A stretch of 11,415 bases of DNA from Cellvibrionales bacterium UBA1969 (GTDB taxonomy: Bacteria > Pseudomonadota > Gammaproteobacteria > Pseudomonadales > UBA7434), in NCBI GenBank assembly GCA_002339085.1, contig DDDX01000015.1:1-11415 (forward strand), in the 5' to 3' direction. Below are positions 1-8,045 of the stretch, piece after piece. The position numbers were made by a program, and so were the translations under genes. Every line of letters starts with the position of its first letter. The stretch's first letter is position 1. The notes below the pieces were generated by a model. It did not search any database and was not told the DNA's origin. It saw nothing but the letters and a program-made list of their open reading frames with translations.

Positions 1-2
1 TT

Positions 3-2903
3 GAAGGGCGCGGTGAAGTGATCATCGAGCTTAAGCAGGGAGAGAATACCCAAATATTGCTAAACGATATTAAAGCCAATGTTGATGCGATTGATAGTTT
101 TCCACCGGATGCTGAACCACCTACGATTGTCGATCAGCGTTGGCGCAACACCATGATGCGACTTCAACTTTCAGGAGAGGTTTCAGAGCGAGAACTTAAA
201 GAGCTCGCTGAGACTATGAGAGAGGAGTTGGCTACCTTTCCATCGGTCGCAATAGCTGAGCTACACACTCCTAGAGATTATGAGCTCGGAATTGAGATAT
301 CAAGAGATGCTTTGTTAGCGTATGACATTACCTTTGATGATGTGGCGCAAGCAATACGTTCTTACTCTTTCAATCAACCCGCAGGTAAGATAAGAGATGA
401 TGCGGGTGATATTACCATGCAAGCACGTGGTCAAGCATACCAAGCAGTTGACTTTGAAGAGCTACCAATTCGCCGTCATTCTGACGGTGCGATTCTGAGA
501 GTAGGTGATATCGCAGAGGTTGTCGACGGTTTTGTTGATACCGACATACACAGTGAATTGGATGGCCGTCGATCCTTAGAAATATGGATTATCAATCAAA
601 ATAATCCCAATATCCTCATCACCAGTGAAGCAGTGAGAAATTATGTTGAGCAACAGCAATCGCTCTTACCAGACGGGGTCGAGCTATCGATCTGGTCTGA
701 TGCATCGATTAGCTATCAAGGCCGGCTAGATACGCTCATTTATAATGGTTCTAGTGGCTTACTGTTAGTATTTATTGTGTTACTTATATTTCTTAGACCA
801 TCATTGGCTTTTTGGGTCTGCAGTGGTATTGCAGTTGCCTTTATGGGCGCCATATGGCTGCTTATTCTTACCCCGGTATCGCTGAATATCATTTCAATGT
901 TTTCCTTCATTATGATTTTAGGTATTGTTGTTGATGATGCGATAATTGTTGGCGAGTCGATTTATAGTCAGCAAGAGATGACCGGTGACAAACGCCAAGG
1001 GGCTATTAATGGCACTTTGTCGGTTATGTTGCCGGTGTGGTTTGCTGTGATGAGTACGATGATTTTTTTCACGCCATTCTTTTTTATTGGTGAGCGGCCT
1101 GAAGCTGCGACCATGGCAACGCCGGTTATTTTAGCTTTATTCTTTTCGTTATTTGAATCTCTTCTATTATTACCATCGCATATTGCGAATACCAAGCAAT
1201 CTTTATTGGCTCGTATGGATCTGATAAGACGAAATCAAACGATTCTCTCGCTTCGCCAGCAGCTAGCTCGTCTTGAATTTGTTCGCCTTAACATTGCAGG
1301 GTCTATTCCACGATTTGCGTCCTCTCACTATAAGCAAGTTTTATTATGGACTATGAGTTATAAACGTCTGACTTTGTTGGTTTTCGGTTTTTTCTTTTTA
1401 TTTGCACTGGCTTCTATCAGAGGAGGTTGGCTGCCGTTTAGTTTTTTTCCGCGTGTCACTTCAGACTATGTGACGGCGGAAGTCGTATTGCCTGAATCGA
1501 GCTCTTTTAGTCAGCTGATGTTAATCGCTGACCATGTTGAGGCCTCTGCCTATATGCTCAAACAGCAGGCGAATGAAAAATATCAATACGAGTTGGTAAA
1601 AGGTGTCCATGTTACAGCTTATGGATCTAAAGCTCGTGTCACGGTACTGTTAGAGGACGGTAATGACCGTCCAGTGGGTTCAGATGTCTTGGCCCGTGAA
1701 TTACAGCGATTAATTGGTGATTTACCTTTGGTCAAAGATTTAAATGTTGGTTTTACTATTTTTAATTTACCCAAGCCAATCGAGTTTGTGATTCGAAGTA
1801 ATGATCAACAACAGTTAGAGTCATTTTCAACAGCATTGTCGAATCAAATGATGGAAATTGAGGGTGTTTATAACATTGGCACCTCATTGGATAGTCCCTC
1901 GACTGAAATTAATCTTCAATTAAAGCCAGAAGCTGCCAGTTTATCTGTCAGTTTGGCTGATGCGGTTGGTCAAGTTAGGCGGGCTTTTTATGGAGAGCAA
2001 GTTCAACGTATTCCCCGTCAACGGGAAGATGTCAAAGTGTTAGTCCGCTATCCTAAGCAAGATAGATCTTATGAAGAACTGCTTAATGAAATGTATATTG
2101 CGACGAGTCCAGGGTCAGATGGTACTGCTCGCTCGCAAGTGCCATTAAGTGCCGTGGTTGATACGGTTTATAGTGACGGTTTTAAAAAGATTGAACGGCT
2201 TGATTTGCAGCGTGTCGCACGAGTTTCCAGTGATGTGCATCGTGGCTTCAGTGCTGGAGCTATTGTTAATTTTCTTGAGCAAGGCGCTATCGCTGATTTG
2301 TTGGTGAAGTATCCCGCTGTCGACATCAGGCTGGCTGGCGAAGAACAGGAAAATAACGAATTTCTTGGAGAAGTTTTATTTTTCACCGTCTTATCGATGC
2401 TAGGTATCTTCGGCGTCATGGCGATCATGTTTCGTTCTTATTGGCAACCGTTATTAGTTCTGACAGCGGTACCCTTTGGTTTCATGGGTGGCGTTTTTGG
2501 CCATTTAATAGTTGGTGTTGGCTTAAGCATGTTTTCTATTCTAGGTATGATGGCCTGCGCAGGTGTGGTCGTAAATGACAATGTGGTTTTAATTGATCGG
2601 ATTAACACCCTTAGGCGGTCTGGTTTTTCAGCAAAACGAGCGGTGTTAACCGGGGCCATTAAGCGTTTCAGGCCTATCGTATTGACTTCGGTGACTACGT
2701 TTCTAGGTTTAACGCCCATTTTACTAGAAACTAGTGTCCAAGCGCAGTTTCTCATTCCTATGGTGTCATCACTTTCATTTGGCGTATTATTTGCTACTTT
2801 TGTCACCTTACTGTTTGTTCCCGCGCTTTATTTAGTCGGAGACGATATTCAATCTAGGGTCCGAAGGCGCATGCACTTGCAATCGCAAATGACGAATAGT
2901 TGA
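3..2903 (+). CDS. RND efflux transporter permease subunit (AcrB/HAE1-like), 5' truncated by window edge
   Basis: This is an inner-membrane proton-driven efflux pump subunit that would work with a periplasmic adaptor and an outer-membrane channel. The reading frame is open from base 3; the GTG at 18 is internal, because the codons before it (EGRGEV) already fit the family's first porter domain. About 85 N-terminal residues including TM1 lie outside the window. Numbered from that GTG, TM2-TM6 fall at about residues 243-390, with the proton-relay aspartates D306-D307 in GIVVDDAIIVGE. TM7 is near 450-470, a second periplasmic porter/docking region follows, and TM8-TM12 lie at about 783-938. TM10 carries VVNDN (853-855) where AcrB has its relay lysine, a change I recall from other HAE1 relatives. 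No frameshift is visible. The exported substrate cannot be inferred. The adaptor gene is probably upstream, outside the window. Confidence 0.95.
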   Translation, partial: EGRGEVIIELKQGENTQILLNDIKANVDAIDSFPPDAEPPTIVDQRWRNTMMRLQLSGEVSERELKELAETMREELATFPSVAIAELHTPRDYELGIEISRDALLAYDITFDDVAQAIRSYSFNQPAGKIRDDAGDITMQARGQAYQAVDFEELPIRRHSDGAILRVGDIAEVVDGFVDTDIHSELDGRRSLEIWIINQNNPNILITSEAVRNYVEQQQSLLPDGVELSIWSDASISYQGRLDTLIYNGSSGLLLVFIVLLIFLRPSLAFWVCSGIAVAFMGAIWLLILTPVSLNIISMFSFIMILGIVVDDAIIVGESIYSQQEMTGDKRQGAINGTLSVMLPVWFAVMSTMIFFTPFFFIGERPEAATMATPVILALFFSLFESLLLLPSHIANTKQSLLARMDLIRRNQTILSLRQQLARLEFVRLNIAGSIPRFASSHYKQVLLWTMSYKRLTLLVFGFFFLFALASIRGGWLPFSFFPRVTSDYVTAEVVLPESSSFSQLMLIADHVEASAYMLKQQANEKYQYELVKGVHVTAYGSKARVTVLLEDGNDRPVGSDVLARELQRLIGDLPLVKDLNVGFTIFNLPKPIEFVIRSNDQQQLESFSTALSNQMMEIEGVYNIGTSLDSPSTEINLQLKPEAASLSVSLADAVGQVRRAFYGEQVQRIPRQREDVKVLVRYPKQDRSYEELLNEMYIATSPGSDGTARSQVPLSAVVDTVYSDGFKKIERLDLQRVARVSSDVHRGFSAGAIVNFLEQGAIADLLVKYPAVDIRLAGEEQENNEFLGEVLFFTVLSMLGIFGVMAIMFRSYWQPLLVLTAVPFGFMGGVFGHLIVGVGLSMFSILGMMACAGVVVNDNVVLIDRINTLRRSGFSAKRAVLTGAIKRFRPIVLTSVTTFLGLTPILLETSVQAQFLIPMVSSLSFGVLFATFVTLLFVPALYLVGDDIQSRVRRRMHLQSQMTNS

Positions 2904-2966
2904 GCAAATGTTGAGTTTTGTGAGGATGTCTCAATAACTTGCTTACAATTTCACCATTTGAATAGC

Positions 2967-2972
2967 TATAAT
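2967..2972 (+). promoter_or_regulatory. candidate sigma-70 promoter -10 box for accA
   Basis: A perfect TATAAT lies in the 145-bp gap between the efflux gene and accA. The -35 is poor: CTTACA at 2942-2947 matches 4 of 6 bases with a 19-bp spacer. Transcription would begin near 2979, giving a leader of about 70 nt. That leader holds a small inverted repeat, GCGGC at 3010-3014 and GCCGC at 3022-3026. This supports accA being transcribed separately from the efflux gene, but it is a prediction by eye. Confidence 0.45.
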
Positions 2973-3048
2973 TGTTTGTTAAAGTTAAATGACTTTATTT
3001 AAAATTTTGGCGGCAGTGCTAGCCGCAGTTACTACAATGTGATCGGAT

Positions 3049-3999
3049 ATGAACCCGAATTTTTTGGACTTTGAGCAACCTATTGCTGACCTTCAAGTTA
3101 AGATTGAAGAGCTGCGTTCGGTTGGAGCTGATAATGATCTCAATATTAACGATGAGATCGCAAAGTTAACTGAAAAAAGCGCAAAGTTAACTGCAAAAAT
3201 ATACGCCTCACTGACTCCTTGGGATATTGTCCGTGTTGCACGGCACCCCCAAAGACCCTACACCATGGATTACATCAATCTTGTCTTTGATGATTTTGAC
3301 GAGTTGCATGGTGATCGTCAGTTTGCTGATGATGCTGCCATTATTGGCGGCTTAGCGCGTTTACAGGGCCAGCCAGTGATGGTTATCGGTCAAGAAAAAG
3401 GTCGGGCTGTTGCTGATAAGGTGAGCCGTAATTTTGGTATGCCACGGCCCGAAGGCTATCGAAAAGCCTTGCGCCTAATGGAAATGGCAGAGCGCTTTTC
3501 TTTGCCGGTCATTACTTTAATTGATACCCCGGGCGCTTACCCGGGTATTGATTCTGAAGAACGTGGTATCTCTTATGCTATCGCTAAAAATTTGTCAGTT
3601 ATGTCCTGTCTAAAAACGCCTATCATTTCTGTGGTGATTGGCGAGGGTAGCTCAGGCGGCGCCTTAGGGATTGGCGTTGGTGATAAGTTAGCCATGCTGC
3701 AATACTCGACTTATTTTGTTATCTCGCCAGAAGGTTGCGCGAATATTATTTGGAAGACTTCTGAGAAAGCTCCTGAAGCTGCTGAAGCTATGGGCTTGAC
3801 GTCAAAGGTGCTTGAAGATCTAGGAATTGTCGATGACACTATTCTCGAACCTGAAGGTGGTGCGCACCGTGACCCTGAATTAGCGGCGGCTAGGGTTAAA
3901 GAGTTTCTTGTTAAAGAGCTTGTCGAACTTTCTCAGCTTTCAATTGACGAGCTGCTGGCGGCTCGATATCAGCGATTAATGTCTTACGGCAATCCCTAA
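3049..3999 (+). CDS. accA: acetyl-CoA carboxylase carboxyltransferase subunit alpha
   Basis: AccA pairs with AccD to form the cytoplasmic carboxyltransferase that moves CO2 from carboxybiotin (on AccB) to acetyl-CoA, giving malonyl-CoA, the first committed step of fatty-acid synthesis. At 316 aa it is close to the E. coli length (319). It opens with the family's N-terminal signature NFLDFEQPIA, followed by a helical segment (about residues 15-50). The crotonase-like core has HPQRPYT, FDELHGDRQFADD, the TPGAYPGI..EERG loop, the oxyanion motif IGEGSSGGALGIGVGD and SPEGCANIIWK. It ends in the conserved RYQRLMSYG. The ATG at 3049 aligns with the family start, though the Shine-Dalgarno is weak (CGGA almost touching the ATG). 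accA beside tilS is common in gammaproteobacteria. The usual upstream dnaE is absent, replaced by the efflux gene. Confidence 0.98.
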   Translation: MNPNFLDFEQPIADLQVKIEELRSVGADNDLNINDEIAKLTEKSAKLTAKIYASLTPWDIVRVARHPQRPYTMDYINLVFDDFDELHGDRQFADDAAIIGGLARLQGQPVMVIGQEKGRAVADKVSRNFGMPRPEGYRKALRLMEMAERFSLPVITLIDTPGAYPGIDSEERGISYAIAKNLSVMSCLKTPIISVVIGEGSSGGALGIGVGDKLAMLQYSTYFVISPEGCANIIWKTSEKAPEAAEAMGLTSKVLEDLGIVDDTILEPEGGAHRDPELAAARVKEFLVKELVELSQLSIDELLAARYQRLMSYGNP

Positions 4000-4064
4000 A
4001 TTATCGGTTGGCGCTAAATAGCCCATTATGAAAAATCATTATCCTTGCATCACGGTTTGATATT

Positions 4065-5393
4065 ATGCATAACGATGCCTCCCTGTTCGGTGAGTTATTA
4101 ACGTATGAGCATTGTTATATTGGTTTTTCTGGCGGTTTAGATTCAACAGCTTTACTCTTTGCTTGCTTTAAGTTTCTTTCCCAGCAAAAACAAACCCCGA
4201 TACCCAGTCTGACGGCCATTCATATTAATCATCAAATTGATTCTGCTAGCGATGATTGGCAAGCCCATTGTGAGAATTTTTGTGCGAAGTTGGGCGTTGC
4301 GTTTATTTCCAAAAAGATTACCGTTGAAGCCGGTGAAAAGGGTTTAGAAGCAGGTGCTAGAAAAGGGCGTTACAGGGCTTTTGTAGAATTAATATCACCT
4401 GCTGATGGTCAGTCTAGTGCATTACTGTTAGGCCATCATGCTGATGATCAAGCTGAAACTTTGTTATTGCGATTAATGCGAGGCAGCGGTTTGCGTGGTG
4501 CATCGGCGATGTCAAAGTCACGCACTTTGGGCGACTCGGGTACTGTTTTACTGCGGCCATTACTCGCGCAAACAAAGAGTGAGCTGCAACAGTATGTTAT
4601 GACGCATGAGCTTGAATACCTTAATGATCCTTCCAACCAGGATTTACGTTTTGATCGAAATTATATTAGGCATAAAATTTTGCCGTCTTTGCTTGCTCGA
4701 TGGCCTAAAGCTGTAGAGGCCTTAACACGGTTTGTTGATCATCTAACAGCTGATCTGGAATTACTTAATGATTTAGCCGTCATTGACCTATCGTTTGCAG
4801 ATCGCTCTGAGCATTCCTATGGCGAAAGTCTATCCTTGATTCACTGTCGTCAATTGACGGTTCGGCGGCGTTCTAATTTGCTACGTTATTGGCTGCTCAA
4901 AAATGGTTTGCTGATGCCATCGACCATATTAATGGATCAAATTAATGGTTTAATCACATCCAGTCGTGTTGACGCCCACATTAAGATCGCTGATTGTAAA
5001 CTTTGTGTTTATCGTAATCGACTCTATCTCGTAGACAGCCATCAACTTAATCAATTGGCCCAATGTTTAGAGGCTAAGCACGACTGGTCATTGGTCAAGC
5101 CTTTGTCAGTACTGGCACTTTCTCGCTTAACAGCGGTGCAATGCTCATCCAGCCAAAGATTACTGATCGAGGGCGATTATTGGGTATCGAATCGCAGCCA
5201 TCATTCAAAAGTGCGCTATCAAGGGATTAATCGAAGTTTGAAGAATGTTTTTCAAGAGCACGGTGTGCCGGCTTGGCTGAGGGATAGTTACCCCATTGTT
5301 TATTCAGTTGATCGCATCGCTGCGATACCGGGCATACTTGTGGCCGATGATTTTGTGTCGTCTGATGGTTACCTCCTCAGTTGGTCTTGGTAG
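4065..5393 (+). CDS. tilS: tRNA(Ile)-lysidine synthase
   Basis: TilS uses ATP and lysine to convert C34 of the CAU-anticodon isoleucine tRNA to lysidine, so that it reads AUA; it is normally essential. At 442 aa it has the full long-form architecture seen in E. coli. The N-terminal PP-loop ATPase carries SGGLDST at residues 22-28, then the AIHINH segment, EAGARKGRYRAF, and the GHHADDQAETLLLRLMRGSG motif. RNYIRHKILP closes the catalytic domain. The C-terminal tRNA-binding domain ends with KNVFQEHGVPAWLRD and the conserved IPGILVADDF region. It starts 65 bp after accA with only a weak ribosome site, so it may depend on accA transcription. Its TAG stop shares its last base with the GTG start of the next gene. 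Confidence 0.97.
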   Translation: MHNDASLFGELLTYEHCYIGFSGGLDSTALLFACFKFLSQQKQTPIPSLTAIHINHQIDSASDDWQAHCENFCAKLGVAFISKKITVEAGEKGLEAGARKGRYRAFVELISPADGQSSALLLGHHADDQAETLLLRLMRGSGLRGASAMSKSRTLGDSGTVLLRPLLAQTKSELQQYVMTHELEYLNDPSNQDLRFDRNYIRHKILPSLLARWPKAVEALTRFVDHLTADLELLNDLAVIDLSFADRSEHSYGESLSLIHCRQLTVRRRSNLLRYWLLKNGLLMPSTILMDQINGLITSSRVDAHIKIADCKLCVYRNRLYLVDSHQLNQLAQCLEAKHDWSLVKPLSVLALSRLTAVQCSSSQRLLIEGDYWVSNRSHHSKVRYQGINRSLKNVFQEHGVPAWLRDSYPIVYSVDRIAAIPGILVADDFVSSDGYLLSWSW

Positions 5394-6016
5394 TGATTGA
5401 TATTCTTTTTGAAGACGATGATTTATTGTTTGTTGAAAAACCTGCCAATCTTCTCAGCGTTCCGGGTAAAGGGCCGGCAGGAGAGTACTGCTTAAGTGCT
5501 ATTTTACAACAGCGTTATGACAGCTTAAAAGTGGTACACCGGCTTGATATGGCGACTTCCGGTTTAATGGTGTTTGCTAAAAATTATGCCAGCCAAAAAG
5601 CGATCAATGCTCAGTTTGAACAAAGTCAAGTGGATAAAAGCTATATTGCTGTTGTTGACGGAAAAATCGATGAATCTGGCTCTATTGATTTACCTCTGAT
5701 GGCAGATTGGCCTAATCGACCCAAACAAAAGGTTTGCTATCAGCAAGGTCGTAAATCGTTAACATATTACCAGCCGATTACTTACAATAAAGAAAATAAT
5801 AGCACTCGTCTTTTACTTCAGCCTAAGACAGGCCGCTCTCATCAGCTTCGTGTACACATGATGGCGATAGGACATGCTATTCTGGGTGATGAGTTTTATG
5901 CGGACGCATCGACTTTTGAGAAGAGCGCTCGCTTACTCTTGCATGCGCAAAGTCTAACGTTATCGCACCCTGTGACGGGGCAGGAGTTGTCAATTTCGTC
6001 TGAGGTCCCATTTTAG
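5393..6016 (+). CDS. rluA: dual-specificity 23S rRNA (U746) / tRNA (U32) pseudouridine synthase
   Basis: RluA isomerises uridine to pseudouridine at 23S rRNA position 746 and at tRNA position 32. I chose GTG at 5393 (207 aa), overlapping the tilS TAG by one base (TAGTG). A TTG at 5381 would add four residues but has no ribosome site and lies inside tilS. The catalytic motif HRLDMATSG is at residues 49-57 with the aspartate at 52. The segment LPLMADWPNRPKQKVCY is diagnostic of RluA rather than RluC, RluD or TruC. The late motifs GRSHQLRVHM, GHAILGDEFY and RLLLHAQ complete the family fold. There is no S4 domain, as expected for RluA. Overlap with tilS suggests translational coupling of two RNA-modification genes. 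The order tilS-rluA differs from E. coli. Confidence 0.93.
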   Translation: MIDILFEDDDLLFVEKPANLLSVPGKGPAGEYCLSAILQQRYDSLKVVHRLDMATSGLMVFAKNYASQKAINAQFEQSQVDKSYIAVVDGKIDESGSIDLPLMADWPNRPKQKVCYQQGRKSLTYYQPITYNKENNSTRLLLQPKTGRSHQLRVHMMAIGHAILGDEFYADASTFEKSARLLLHAQSLTLSHPVTGQELSISSEVPF

Positions 6017-6130
6017 GGGCTTCGAAGACTGATTGTTGATTTGCATGGAGTTTTTGTTAGACTTTTGGATCGATTTTTTTGGTTTAATTAACAGAGATTT
6101 GATTGATTTACACAAGATAAGGACGATGCT

Positions 6131-6616
6131 ATGGCTATATGCAGAACTGTTGACATGAAGTTTTTTGATACCGCCCCTAAAGTATTTACCAATGAACTTG
6201 AATTGAATGTTAGCGCTGAAACTGTATTTGCCTCGTTTCAGCGGGCTGACGATTGGCCATTGTGGGTTGATTCGATTGCTGGTGTTGAGTGGACGACACT
6301 AGCGCCCTTTGGTATCGGAACGACGCGACGCGTCACATTTACCAATGATAAATTTGCTGATGAGTTATTTATTGCTTGGCAAGAAAATAAACGGATGGCG
6401 TTTTGCTTCACCGAGACTGATCAACCAGGCACTAATGCCTTTGCTGAAGATTATCAGTTAACTGAATTACCAAATGGTCGCTGCAAGCTAGTATGGCGAG
6501 TTGCCTTTGACCCAGCGGGCATTAGTAAGTTAGTTTTTTTACTGTTTGGCTTTGCTGTGAATAAAGTATTCAAAACTGCCTTGGCTGAATTTAAAGTTTT
6601 CATCGAACAACAATAA
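6131..6616 (+). CDS. SRPBCC (START/Bet v1-like) family protein
   Basis: This is a small protein of the SRPBCC superfamily (polyketide cyclase/START-like helix-grip fold), a cytosolic fold that usually binds hydrophobic ligands in a central cavity. The ATG at 6131 gives 161 aa and has an AAGGA seven bases ahead. A second ATG at 6155 gives 153 aa but lacks a ribosome site. The fold shows in the order of elements: a first strand (VFTNELELNVSAETVFASF), the DDWPLWVDSIAGVEW loop typical of polyketide-cyclase-2 members, alternating strands through the middle, and a long C-terminal helix from about residue 130. No signal peptide is visible; the hydrophobic run near 132-145 (LVFLLFGFAVNKVF) sits in that last helix. 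It heads a four-gene cassette. The ligand is unknown, and it could be a carrier or a cyclase/hydrolase. Confidence 0.85.
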   Translation: MAICRTVDMKFFDTAPKVFTNELELNVSAETVFASFQRADDWPLWVDSIAGVEWTTLAPFGIGTTRRVTFTNDKFADELFIAWQENKRMAFCFTETDQPGTNAFAEDYQLTELPNGRCKLVWRVAFDPAGISKLVFLLFGFAVNKVFKTALAEFKVFIEQQ

Positions 6617-6634
6617 TTAGGATGCAGTGAGCGG

Positions 6635-7480
6635 ATGATTGAATTTGATAATAAAGTGGCTGTTGTGACTGGCGCGGCCAGCGGAATTGGATTAGCTATG
6701 GCCAAAGCGTTTTACGGACAAGGCATGCGTGTAGTCATAGCAGATATTGAGCGTCAGGCTTTAACTGAAGCGTCTGCATGTTTAAATGATCCTACCAGAG
6801 TGCTTGCGGTGGTTACTGATGTCAGTGATCCTAAGGCCGTCGATGCTTTGGCTGATGCCGCTTTTGAATCGTTTGGTTCTGTTCATATCCTTTGTAATAA
6901 TGCTGGTGTATTTGTCGGTGGTGCTAGCTGGGAATGTTCTGATGCTGATTATCGCTGGCTAATTGATGTCAATGTTATGGGTATTGCTAATGGTATTCGT
7001 AGCTTTGTGCCAAGAATGATTGCAGCAGGTGAAGAGGGGCATATTGTCAATACTGCTTCGATGGCAGCCATGACTACTATGCCATTTTCCTCTGTTTACT
7101 GTATGAGTAAGGCTGCTGCTCTCTCCTTGAGTGAGTGTTTGTTTAAAGAGCTTGAGGCTTTAGCGCCTCAGTTAGGGGTTTCTGTTTTATGTCCAGAACT
7201 GATAAATACTAGCCTAGCTTCGGCACAGCGAAATCGTCCCGATCAATATTCCCAACAAGGCGACTTAACTGATACTGAGATGAGTAAAATGACTGAGCAG
7301 GCGATTTCTGAGGGGATAGCTAGCGGCATTGATCCTTCAGTTATGGCCGAGCGTGTACTGCAAGGGATTAAAGTCAAAAAGTTTTATTTACTACCTCAAG
7401 ATGGTTGGAAAAAAGCAGCAATGATTCGACAAGATGAAATCCGACAAGAGGCCAATCCCACCTTTACCTATGTTGAATAA
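6635..7480 (+). CDS. SDR family NAD(P)-dependent oxidoreductase
   Basis: This is a classical short-chain dehydrogenase/reductase, an alcohol/ketone oxidoreductase of 281 aa. The Rossmann glycine motif TGAASGIG is at residues 12-19. The acidic residue closing beta-2 (VVIADIE) favours NAD over NADP. NNAG is at 88-91, and the catalytic set S142, Y155 and K159 has the usual spacing. After the core there is a longer, more polar C-terminal part (about residues 195-281) than in a minimal 250-aa SDR, which may form the substrate lid. It begins 18 bp after the SRPBCC gene, with only GAGCGG close to the ATG. Its TAA overlaps a possible ATG of the next gene by one base. Membership in the cassette suggests it acts on the same compound as the downstream DapB-like enzyme. 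The substrate is not recognisable. Confidence 0.92.
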   Translation: MIEFDNKVAVVTGAASGIGLAMAKAFYGQGMRVVIADIERQALTEASACLNDPTRVLAVVTDVSDPKAVDALADAAFESFGSVHILCNNAGVFVGGASWECSDADYRWLIDVNVMGIANGIRSFVPRMIAAGEEGHIVNTASMAAMTTMPFSSVYCMSKAAALSLSECLFKELEALAPQLGVSVLCPELINTSLASAQRNRPDQYSQQGDLTDTEMSKMTEQAISEGIASGIDPSVMAERVLQGIKVKKFYLLPQDGWKKAAMIRQDEIRQEANPTFTYVE

Positions 7481-7497
7481 TGTATTCAAGGAAGGAA

Positions 7498-8022
7498 ATG
7501 TTTCATAAGCTGGCTATTCGTGATCTAAGTTTTATTTTTATCCTTCTATTTGCATGGCAGTGGTTGTCTCCTTGGCTCAAAGGCGACAGTTTGATGGCTG
7601 ACTTTATAGGCGTGTTGCTGGGTGGTTTGACCGCGCTTTCATTTCATTTGATTCATGAATGGGGGCATATTGCGGGTGGTTTTATTGGCGGTAGTGATAT
7701 GAATGCCTCCGTGAAAAGAAATGCTGTTTCCCTTTTTACTTATCAGGCAAGCAATAATAATCGCAGTCAATTTTTATTGATGTCGCTGGGTGGCTTTATC
7801 GCTACAGCAATGTTGGTTTGGTTTAGTTACAGCCAATTAGCTGATGATCAATTTGCCAGCCGGATTGTCAGGGGTTATTCACTTGTTCAAGTCTTCTTGG
7901 CGCTGGTGCTGGAGTTGCCACTTGTGGTCTGGGCCATAGTTGCAAAAGATTTACCGCCGTTAGATGGCGAACCTGATTGGCAACAGATTAAAGATAAAGC
8001 AAAATCGATATTTCTTCGATAA
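7498..8022 (+). CDS. small multi-pass membrane protein with HEWGH motif (M50 site-2-protease-like)
   Basis: I do not recognise a named family. I chose ATG 7498 (174 aa) because AAGGAAGG stands just ahead of it; ATG 7480 overlaps the SDR stop and adds six residues, but has no ribosome site. About four membrane segments are seen: residues 10-27, 35-62, 92-111 and 123-149. Segment two ends in HLIHEWGH (H53, E54, H57), an HExxH zinc-binding motif inside or at the edge of the membrane. Segment three begins SLGGFIATAML, placed where M50 proteases have their GPxAN-type motif. LPPLDG (residues 152-157) follows segment four and resembles the M50 LDG motif that supplies the third zinc ligand. The order therefore mimics a minimal site-2 protease core with no PDZ domain. 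Proteolytic activity is inference; a membrane protein that keeps the fold for another use is possible. Confidence 0.8.
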   Translation: MFHKLAIRDLSFIFILLFAWQWLSPWLKGDSLMADFIGVLLGGLTALSFHLIHEWGHIAGGFIGGSDMNASVKRNAVSLFTYQASNNNRSQFLLMSLGGFIATAMLVWFSYSQLADDQFASRIVRGYSLVQVFLALVLELPLVVWAIVAKDLPPLDGEPDWQQIKDKAKSIFLR

Positions 8023-8045
8023 AAGACGAATTTTGGAGAGTTTAA

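Noticed and set aside
968..1195. 75-codon antisense ORF under the efflux gene (likewise 2168-2428 and 2438-2806)
   Set aside because: They lie entirely opposite conserved RND coding sequence, have low-complexity T/N/K-rich translations and no ribosome sites. They are shadows of the real gene.
3160..3193. Direct repeat of a 13-bp unit (GCAAAGTTAACTG) 21 bp apart in accA
   Set aside because: It encodes AKLTEKS-AKLTAK, a heptad of the N-terminal helix. E. coli AccA has the same length here, so there has been no insertion or slippage; it is a coding coincidence.
4448..4636. 62-codon antisense ORF within tilS
   Set aside because: It lies opposite the conserved ADDQAET and RGSG region of tilS and has no protein-like motif.
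6017..6130. Terminator and promoter ahead of the four-gene cassette
   Set aside because: The only symmetry is the short palindrome CTTCGAAG near 6020, with no U-tract. I found no -35/-10 pair with acceptable spacing, although a promoter is expected here.
6454..6705. 83-codon antisense ORF across the SRPBCC/SDR junction
   Set aside because: It covers parts of two well-supported genes on the other strand, and its translation resembles nothing.
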